Shown piece by piece: positions 6,099 to 10,560 of a DNA stretch of 10,560 bases; position 1 is the first letter of the stretch; every line of letters starts with the position of its first letter. This stretch comes from Nocardioidaceae bacterium (GTDB lineage: Bacteria; Actinomycetota; Actinomycetes; Propionibacteriales; Nocardioidaceae): contig JACCVA010000374.1 of assembly GCA_013698435.1 (NCBI GenBank), forward strand, positions 1-10,560. The letters are read 5' to 3'. The position numbers and the translations under genes are program-made. The notes under the pieces were generated by a model, which saw only the letters and a list, made by a program, of their open reading frames with translations, did no database searches and was not told the origin of the DNA.

Positions 6099-7076
6099 AT
6101 GCCTGAGCGGATCACAGAAGTACCGGGGCCCGCCCTCGCAACTCTCACCCAGGACCGCTTCTCGCGCCCGGGCTGGATCTACGAGCGCAAGCTCGACGGG
6201 ATGCGCGTGCTCGCATCGCGTTCGAGCAGCGAGGTGCGGCTCCGCAGCCGGACGGGCGCCGACGCCGGGAAGAGCTTCCCCGAGCTGGTTGACGCACTCG
6301 TGGCGGTCGACGCACCTGACTTCGTCGTCGACGGGGAGGTCGTCGCGTTCGACGGCGCACAGACGAGCTTCGCCCTGCTGCAACCCCGCATGCACGTCAG
6401 CAACGCAGCGAAGGCGCGCCGTTCGGGAGTCCGGGTCGTCTACTACCTGTTCGACCTGCTTCATCTCGACGGACACAGCACCCGGGGTCTGCCGCTTCGT
6501 GAGCGCAAGGCCCTGCTGCGCGACGTGTTCGACTGGGATGACCCGCTGCGGTTCACCCCCCACCGAGACGCCGACGGGGAGGCGTACTTCGAGCAGGCCT
6601 GCCAGCAGGGCTGGGAGGGTCTGATCGCCAAGCGAGCCGACTCGGCGTACCAGTCCGGGCGGACGAAGGACTGGCTCAAGTTCAAGTGCGAGCAGGGCCA
6701 GGAGTTCGTGGTCGGGGGCTGGACCGACCCGCAGGGCGCACGCAGCGGCTTCGGCGCGCTGCTGCTCGGGTACTACGACGAGGACGGGGCACTCGTGTAC
6801 GCCGGTAAGGTCGGGACCGGCTTCAAGACGTCGCTGCTCGCCTCGCTCAGCGCCCGGCTGCGCGCCCTCGAGCGCGAGACGCCGGCGTACGCCGAGCACA
6901 CGCTGCCGAGCGCACCGGTGTTCAGACGCGGGGTGCACTGGGTGACGCCGAGGCTCGTGGCCCAGGTGGCGTTCAGCGAGTGGACACGCGACGGCCAGCT
7001 TCGCCACCCGCGGTTCCAGGGCCTGCGGACCGATAAGCCCGCCGACAAGGTCGTTCGCGAGGTCAGAGGCACCTGA
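6099..7076 (+). CDS. ATP-dependent DNA ligase, LigD-type ligase domain, stand-alone
   Basis: A 325-residue ATP-dependent DNA ligase that seals nicks through an enzyme-AMP intermediate. Nucleotidyltransferase motifs are in order: motif I KLDGMR with adenylated Lys31 (residues 31-36), motif III FVVDGEVVAFD with Glu80, YYLFDLLHLDG (115-125), motif IV WEGLIAKR (172-179) and motif V DWLKFK (191-196). The C-terminal OB-fold (about 198-325) ends with LRHPRFQGLRTDK (301-313), characteristic of the ligase domain of LigD, the end-joining ligase. There is no polymerase/primase or phosphoesterase domain, and no Ku gene in the window, so it is a single-domain LigD/LigC-like enzyme. The ATG at 6099 is well fixed: a stop occurs in frame at 6084-6086, and I find no good Shine-Dalgarno, so translation may be leaderless or weak. 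It is transcribed away from the phosphotransferase gene and faces a minus-strand block. Confidence 0.93.
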   Translation: MPERITEVPGPALATLTQDRFSRPGWIYERKLDGMRVLASRSSSEVRLRSRTGADAGKSFPELVDALVAVDAPDFVVDGEVVAFDGAQTSFALLQPRMHVSNAAKARRSGVRVVYYLFDLLHLDGHSTRGLPLRERKALLRDVFDWDDPLRFTPHRDADGEAYFEQACQQGWEGLIAKRADSAYQSGRTKDWLKFKCEQGQEFVVGGWTDPQGARSGFGALLLGYYDEDGALVYAGKVGTGFKTSLLASLSARLRALERETPAYAEHTLPSAPVFRRGVHWVTPRLVAQVAFSEWTRDGQLRHPRFQGLRTDKPADKVVREVRGT

Positions 7077-7080
7077 GCGA

Positions 7081-7114
7081 TCCGGTTGCGGCGCAGCGGA
7101 GCCCCTCAGCCGGA
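7081..7114 (+). terminator. Probable terminator of the ligase gene
   Basis: TCCGGTTG at 7081-7088 pairs with CAGCCGGA at 7107-7114. All eight pairs form on the plus-strand RNA (one U-G wobble), while the minus-strand RNA would have a C-A mismatch, so the hairpin suits the plus-strand ligase gene whose stop is 5 bases earlier. The 18-base loop can add an inner GGC/GCC pairing. There is no U-tract, as is common in GC-rich actinobacteria. Confidence 0.4.
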
Positions 7115-7115
7115 A

Positions 7116-7283
7116 CTAGCTCTGCAGCGAGGGGTCGGTCTGGGGCTGCGGCGGTGTGTCGATGCTGGGCGGGTCGGACGGTCCGGGTGAGGGCATGATC
7201 GGACCGAGGTCGGGGGCCGGCTCGCCGCCGGGGGTGGGCTCGCCAGGTGTGGGTTCGGTCGGGGGCTGCGGATCGATGGTCAT
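7116..7283 (-). CDS. Small proline-rich protein (55 residues), unknown function
   Basis: A 55-residue protein of very low complexity: about a third proline, otherwise mostly Thr, Glu, Asp, Gly, Ser and Gln, with EPTPG-like repeats at residues about 10-23. It has no hydrophobic segment or cysteine, so it is probably soluble, disordered and acidic. The ATG at 7283 lies 35 bases after the stop of the M50-like gene on the same strand, so it may be co-transcribed with it. The same frame stays open upstream into the M50 gene, but that part is the antiparallel-free shadow of another reading frame and is ignored. No clear Shine-Dalgarno precedes the ATG. Short Pro-rich proteins of this kind are frequent in actinobacteria, but composition bias in GC-rich DNA can also create such frames, so the coding call is moderate. 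Confidence 0.5.
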   Translation of the reverse strand: MTIDPQPPTEPTPGEPTPGGEPAPDLGPIMPSPGPSDPPSIDTPPQPQTDPSLQS

Positions 7284-7318
7284 ACCAGCGCCGTACCCAC
7301 GCTCGGCCGATCCAACCC

Positions 7319-8023
7319 CTACACCAGCAGCAGCCCGGCGCCGACGAAGAGCGCACCCACGGTGGCGCCGAGGAACACGCCCACCCAGGCAAGCGCAGGC
7401 AGCGGCGTGAGCCGGCCCAGTTGGTCGGCGTCGGACCCCCGCGCGCGGCCGCGCCGGCGCATCACCTGCAGCTCCAGCACCGGCCGGGGTGCGGCCAAGA
7501 GCAGGAACCAGGTCACGACGTACGCCGCTGTCACCTGCGCGTCGACGTCCAGCCGCCACGAGACCACGAACAGCGCCACACCGGTCGCCAGCACAACCAG
7601 GAAGCCGAAGACGTTGCGGATCTGCGCGAACAACAGTGCCAGCGCGACCAGCAGCAGCCACAACACGGCGACCGCGTGGCGTTGCGACAGCAACCACGCG
7701 CAGCCGAGGCCGAGCAGCGCGGGCCCGACGTAGCCGGCCGCGGTCGTCGCGACCATGCCTGGCCCAGTGGGCCGACCCTTCGAAACGGTGACGCCGGAGC
7801 TGTCGGAGTGGAGTCGGATGCCTGCCAGCCGGCGACCGCTGAGCATCGCGACGAACCCGTGCGCGCCTTCGTGCACGATCGTGACCGAGTGCCGGGTCAG
7901 CGTCCAGGACGGACGGACGGCCACCAGGGCGACGGCGACCACCGCGGTGGCGAGCGCGACACCGTCGTGCGGACGTGCCTGCCGGGCGACGATGCGTTCC
8001 CAGACGAGCAGCGCGGCATCCAT
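7319..8023 (-). CDS. M50-family (M50B-like) membrane metallopeptidase
   Basis: A 234-residue polytopic protein with the zinc motif HEGAH (His51, Glu52, His55) at the edge of a hydrophobic segment. The context IVHEGAHGFVAMLSGRRLAGIRLH followed by AGYVGPALLG (96-105) is typical of the M50B-like group of site-2-protease relatives, which cut or sense membrane proteins. Hydrophobic segments lie at about 22-38, 92-111, 116-134, 138-155, 163-178 and 208-233. The classical NPxxxLDG third-ligand motif of site-2 proteases is not visible. A conserved-looking SDADQLGRLT segment (197-206) is acidic and could supply a ligand, but that is a guess. The ATG at 8023 has AGGGG only one base upstream, a weak ribosome site. 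No anti-sigma factor or other obvious substrate is encoded next door; the neighbours are a proline-rich small protein downstream and a secreted protein upstream. Confidence 0.87.
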   Translation of the reverse strand: MDAALLVWERIVARQARPHDGVALATAVVAVALVAVRPSWTLTRHSVTIVHEGAHGFVAMLSGRRLAGIRLHSDSSGVTVSKGRPTGPGMVATTAAGYVGPALLGLGCAWLLSQRHAVAVLWLLLVALALLFAQIRNVFGFLVVLATGVALFVVSWRLDVDAQVTAAYVVTWFLLLAAPRPVLELQVMRRRGRARGSDADQLGRLTPLPALAWVGVFLGATVGALFVGAGLLLV

Positions 8024-8071
8024 GCCCCTAGTCTCGTGCGTCGCGGGTCTCGCGGTGCCACATCCGATCCA

Positions 8072-8096
8072 GGCCGCCGCATCCCGTGCGACGGCC
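8072..8096 (-). terminator. Terminator hairpin after the secreted-protein gene
   Basis: Two 9-base arms (8088-8096 and 8072-8080) enclose a 7-base loop, 7 bases after the minus-strand stop at 8104. On the minus-strand RNA all nine pairs form, with one U-G wobble; on the plus strand the same position is a C-A mismatch. The stem is almost entirely G-C. No U-tract follows. Strand preference and position support a terminator for the minus-strand gene. Confidence 0.5.
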
Positions 8097-8103
8097 CGGA
8101 CGC

Positions 8104-8895
8104 CTACGGCCTGACCATGCGGACGAGCTGGGTATCTGCCTGCTCGGGGTTCAGGTCGAGCTCTCGCACGACCCCAACGCCTGGGGCGTAGAACTTCACC
8201 TCGGCAACAGCGCGATCCAGCGTCGTGGTGTCCAGGGTCATGCGGACGCGCCGGTAGTGACCCGCGGGCACGACGGCGCGGGTCGAGAGCTCCAGTACCT
8301 TGCCGACGTCTTCAGCGTGGCCGGCGTAGTACTCCTGGCGGTAGGGCACACCGACGCGCGGGCGGGCGAACATCGCGACGCCGGCGACAGCACCGTCGAC
8401 CCCCGCCTCCCAGGAGCCCTCCCGCGAGACGATGTGACCGTCCTCGTACTCCCTGGTGTTCTCGCCGAGGTACCACACGTTGCCGTGCCGGTCCTGCGCG
8501 TACCAGTCGAAGGTGTCCTCGATAACCGCACCGCCGACCTTGACGCTGTCGCGGACGACCGTGGCCTTGATGCCTTCGATCATGCGTGTCCGGTGCAGGA
8601 CGTGGACGGCGATCCGCTCGTCACCACCGACGTAGAACCATCGGGTGCCCGGGATCCACGGCATGTACGGGTTGGTCACCGTACTGACGAACTGGCTCGG
8701 CGGTGGCAGCCGCCGCGTGTGGACCCCGCAGGATCCCCGGCTGTGCTGGTAGTGGTCAGCACGCTGGCCGAGGTGGCGAGAGCCCGCAGCGCTGACCGAA
8801 CCGTCGGGGTGGGCGGCGGCACCGCCCACCATTGCGAAGACAAGCGCGGATAGCGTCGCGACCGGCCACGACCGGTGCAGGGCTTGAGGCAGCAT
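8104..8895 (-). CDS. Secreted protein of a conserved actinobacterial family, unknown function
   Basis: A 263-residue exported protein. The N-terminus has a basic segment (HR at 7-8), a hydrophobic core (about 11-26) and an Ala-rich cleavage region near AAA-HPD (26-31), so a Sec signal peptide is likely; no lipobox cysteine is present. The mature part has a single cysteine (Cys56) and looks beta-rich. I recognise from memory a recurring pattern of soil actinobacteria, NPYMPWIPGTRWFYVGG (75-91), then EDTFDWYAQDRHGNVWYLGE (126-145), SREGSWEAGVDGA (157-169) and YRQEYYAGHAEDVG (185-198), but no biochemical function is known to me. The start at 8895 is fixed by a perfect AAGGAG five bases upstream and by the signal peptide. 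A perfect stem-loop lies just upstream of this ribosome site, and a probable terminator follows the stop. It is separated from the acyl-CoA dehydrogenase gene by 109 bases with further hairpins, so it probably has its own control. Confidence 0.88.
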   Translation of the reverse strand: MLPQALHRSWPVATLSALVFAMVGGAAAHPDGSVSAAGSRHLGQRADHYQHSRGSCGVHTRRLPPPSQFVSTVTNPYMPWIPGTRWFYVGGDERIAVHVLHRTRMIEGIKATVVRDSVKVGGAVIEDTFDWYAQDRHGNVWYLGENTREYEDGHIVSREGSWEAGVDGAVAGVAMFARPRVGVPYRQEYYAGHAEDVGKVLELSTRAVVPAGHYRRVRMTLDTTTLDRAVAEVKFYAPGVGVVRELDLNPEQADTQLVRMVRP

Positions 8896-8900
8896 GGCTA

Positions 8901-8906
8901 CTCCTT
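8901..8906 (-). promoter_or_regulatory. Strong Shine-Dalgarno (AAGGAG) of the secreted-protein gene
   Basis: On the minus strand AAGGAG lies five bases before the ATG at 8895. It is the best ribosome site in the window and settles the start: the frame is open far upstream, overlapping the dehydrogenase gene, but those residues are not coding. Confidence 0.85.
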
Positions 8907-8912
8907 CAGACG

Positions 8913-8931
8913 CAGCCCGCCGACCGGGCTG
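8913..8931 (-). promoter_or_regulatory. Stem-loop in the 5' leader of the secreted-protein gene
   Basis: CAGCCCG and CGGGCTG (8925-8931 and 8913-8919) form a perfect 7-bp stem with a 5-base loop, ending 6 bases before the Shine-Dalgarno at 8901-8906. Its arm/loop bases 8921-8926 can also pair with 8950-8955 in the next hairpin (six bases), giving a possible alternative fold. A regulatory role is inferred from position only. Confidence 0.35.
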
Positions 8932-8950
8932 ACGCCTGAGCATGCGCGTC

Positions 8951-8966
8951 GGTCGCTGAAGCGACC
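8951..8966 (-). terminator. Second stem-loop downstream of the acyl-CoA dehydrogenase gene
   Basis: GGTCGC and GCGACC form a perfect 6-bp stem around a 4-base loop (TTCA on the minus strand). It lies 38 bases after the dehydrogenase stop. It could be part of a tandem terminator or belong to the leader of the secreted-protein gene. No U-tract follows. Confidence 0.35.
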
Positions 8967-8980
8967 CTGAACGCCGTACC

Positions 8981-8999
8981 CGGCGCCGCAGCAGCGCCG
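8981..8999 (-). terminator. Probable terminator of the acyl-CoA dehydrogenase gene
   Basis: CGGCGC (8981-8986) and GCGCCG (8994-8999) form a perfect all-GC 6-bp stem with a 7-base loop, starting only 5 bases after the dehydrogenase stop at 9005. No U-tract is present; position and stability are the evidence. Confidence 0.45.
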
Positions 9000-9004
9000 A
9001 GCGA

Positions 9005-10560
9005 TCAGCGGTAGTGCCGAGCCACGTTGGTCTTGGCCGACTCCCCCGCCGTCCAGCTGGTGATCCAGGGTCCGGTGCCTTCGGACGGGTCGACCACGCC
9101 GGCCTCCAGCCAAGCCAGGTCCCCGTCGAGCAGCTGGTGCGAGAGCCGACGGTCGACGGCGTCGGTGTTGCTCCACAACGCGTCGAACAACGCCTCGACC
9201 CGCAGCCGCGCCTGGGCGCAGAAGACGTCGGCGAGGGCGTACGCCGACTCGCCCTGCCCGGGCTGACCCCGCCGCGCCTCGTCGGCCCGTAGCATCTCTG
9301 CGCGCGAGCATGTCGCCGCCATCGCGAAAAGCTCGGCACCGATGTCGACGATGCGGCCGAGGAACGCCTGGCGCTGCTCGAGTCCGGCCTGCCAGCGGCT
9401 CATCCCGTAAAACGTCTGACGGGCCAGCTTGCGCGACGAACGCTCGACGTAGCGGACGTGTCGGGCCAGCCGGCCGAACTCGTCGTAGGACCGCGGCACG
9501 CTGCCCTTGCCGACCACCAGCTTGGGCAGCCAGCGGGCATAGAACCCGCTGGCCTTCAGGGCGGCCTTGGCCTTCGCGGTGGTGTCGGCGTCCGGGGACG
9601 CCAGGTCACCTGCCGCGGCCAGGTGCGCATCGACAGCCTCGCGGGCGATCAGCAGGCGCATGATCTCCGACGACCCCTCGAAGATCCGGTTGATCCGGAG
9701 GTCGCGCAGGACCTGCTCGGCCGGCACGGCCCGCTCGCCGCGAGCGGCGAGCGAGTCGGCCGACTCGAAACCACGCCCACCGCGGATCTGCACCAGCTCG
9801 TCGGCGATCAGCCAGGCCATCTCGCTCGACCACAGCTTGGCGAGGGCGGCCTCGATGCGGATGTCCTTCGTGCCGGCGTCGGCGAGCTGCGCCGACAGGT
9901 CCAGCACGGCCTCGAGCGCAAACGTGGTCGCCGCCATGAACGACAGCTTCGTGGCGACAGCCTCGTGCCGACCTACCGGCTTTCCCCACTGCACCCGCTC
10001 GGCGGACCACTCCCGGCCGATCTTGACGCACCACTTGCCGGCAGCGGTGCACATCGCCGGGATGGACAGCCGACCGGTGTTGAGCGTGGTCAGCGCGATC
10101 TTCAGCCCCTCGCCCTCCCGGCCGAGCCGGTTCTCGGCCGGCACGCGCACCTGATGGAAGCGCGTGACGCCGTTCTCCAGGCCCTTGAGGCCCATGAACT
10201 CGTTGCGGTTCTCGACCGTTACCCCGTCCGCGTGCGCCTCGACGACGAACGCGGTGATGCCTCCGCGCCCTCCTTCGTGCTTGGGCACCGTCGCCATCAC
10301 CACGAGCAGCTCGGCGATCACGCCGTTGGTGGTCCACAGTTTCACCCCGTCAAGCAGGTACGCCGAGCCGTCCTCGGTAGGCGTCGCGACCGTCGCCAGC
10401 CGCGCCGGGTCGGAGCCGACGTCAGACTCGGTGAGCAGGAAGGCGCTGATCGCGCCGTGCGCGCACCGAGGCAGGTACTCCTGCTTCTGCGCCTCTGTGC
10501 CGAACATCTTCACCGGCTCCGGCACGCCGATCGACTGGTGCGCCGAGACGAGCGCTCCGA
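9005..10560 (-). CDS. Acyl-CoA dehydrogenase (FadE, VLCAD-like with long C-terminus), 5'-truncated by window edge
   Basis: FAD enzyme that introduces the alpha-beta double bond into acyl-CoA in fatty acid beta-oxidation. About 517 residues are visible and the frame runs off the right edge. The first residues seen (SAHQSIGVPEPVKMFG) are the interior of the family, so the N-terminal helical domain is largely missing; the GTG at 10525 is internal, not a start. The middle domain shows LTESDVGSDPA and DGVKLWTTNG, which bind flavin and substrate. The C-terminal helical domain has QIRGGRGFESAD and RINRIFEGSSEIMR; the Glu of FEG (codon 9677-9679) sits where the catalytic base of very-long-chain enzymes does. 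About 220 residues follow that point, an extension like that of VLCAD/ACAD9-type proteins, which associate with membranes or dimerise through it. The stop at 9005 is followed by hairpins. The family is certain; chain-length preference is not. Confidence 0.95.
   Translation of the reverse strand, partial: GALVSAHQSIGVPEPVKMFGTEAQKQEYLPRCAHGAISAFLLTESDVGSDPARLATVATPTEDGSAYLLDGVKLWTTNGVIAELLVVMATVPKHEGGRGGITAFVVEAHADGVTVENRNEFMGLKGLENGVTRFHQVRVPAENRLGREGEGLKIALTTLNTGRLSIPAMCTAAGKWCVKIGREWSAERVQWGKPVGRHEAVATKLSFMAATTFALEAVLDLSAQLADAGTKDIRIEAALAKLWSSEMAWLIADELVQIRGGRGFESADSLAARGERAVPAEQVLRDLRINRIFEGSSEIMRLLIAREAVDAHLAAAGDLASPDADTTAKAKAALKASGFYARWLPKLVVGKGSVPRSYDEFGRLARHVRYVERSSRKLARQTFYGMSRWQAGLEQRQAFLGRIVDIGAELFAMAATCSRAEMLRADEARRGQPGQGESAYALADVFCAQARLRVEALFDALWSNTDAVDRRLSHQLLDGDLAWLEAGVVDPSEGTGPWITSWTAGESAKTNVARHYR

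Noticed and set aside
5925..7007. 360-codon open frame on the minus strand opposite the ligase gene
   Set aside because: It mirrors the ligase gene, whose motifs are all in order, and shows no domain of its own.
8896..9339. Upstream extension of the secreted-protein frame into the dehydrogenase gene
   Set aside because: The signal peptide and perfect AAGGAG fix the start at 8895; the extension is a shadow of the dehydrogenase.
1..10560. tRNA, rRNA, CRISPR array, insertion sequence or prophage genes
   Set aside because: I looked on both strands and saw no cloverleaf-like sequence, regularly spaced repeats, transposase motifs or phage structural proteins.

Overview
The window is strongly GC-rich, with tightly packed genes, G/C-biased third codon positions and GTG starts. 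The best matches by eye are actinobacterial protein families: a DUF1295 enzyme, a LigD-type ATP-dependent ligase, an M50B-like membrane peptidase, an RsbW-type ATPase and a FadE-type acyl-CoA dehydrogenase. I infer a soil-type actinomycete, possibly Propionibacteriales/Nocardioides-like, but no marker gene here settles the genus. It looks like chromosomal DNA. I see no rRNA, tRNA, CRISPR array, transposase or phage gene, and no gap between genes much over 200 bases.

Left part (1-1244, plus strand): the 3' portion of a DUF1295 / steroid 5-alpha-reductase-like membrane enzyme, followed after 31 bases by a BCP-type peroxiredoxin. They probably form the tail of one transcription unit. Its end converges at about 1245-1283 with the long minus-strand block.

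Central block (1284-5895, all minus strand, read right to left): a phosphatidylcholine-synthase-like CDP-alcohol phosphotransferase overlaps an EamA/DMT transporter by one base (TGATG). After 73 bases comes an RsbW-like ATP-binding protein with an unassigned C-terminal half. Only 5 bases later comes an M4 (protealysin-type) metallopeptidase with an emfourin-like inhibitor domain fused to its C-terminus. A small four-helix membrane protein ends the block. The two tight junctions suggest two coupled pairs: lipid headgroup transfer with a transporter, and a regulatory ATPase with a self-inhibited protease.

Right part: a plus-strand stand-alone LigD-like ATP-dependent DNA ligase (6099-7076) is divergent from the phosphotransferase and convergent with the next block. 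That block is all minus strand: a proline-rich 55-residue protein, an M50-like membrane metallopeptidase, a secreted protein of a conserved but unnamed family with a textbook Shine-Dalgarno, and a large acyl-CoA dehydrogenase cut by the right edge. The 109-base gap between the dehydrogenase and the secreted-protein gene holds three perfect stem-loops. Further hairpins lie after the ligase and after the secreted-protein gene; in each, the single non-Watson-Crick pair is a G-U wobble only on the strand of the gene it follows.

The most notable items are the protease-emfourin fusion coupled to the RsbW-like ATPase with its unknown C-terminal half, and the coupled choline-phosphotransferase-like/DMT pair. 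The functional links are inferences from gene order.
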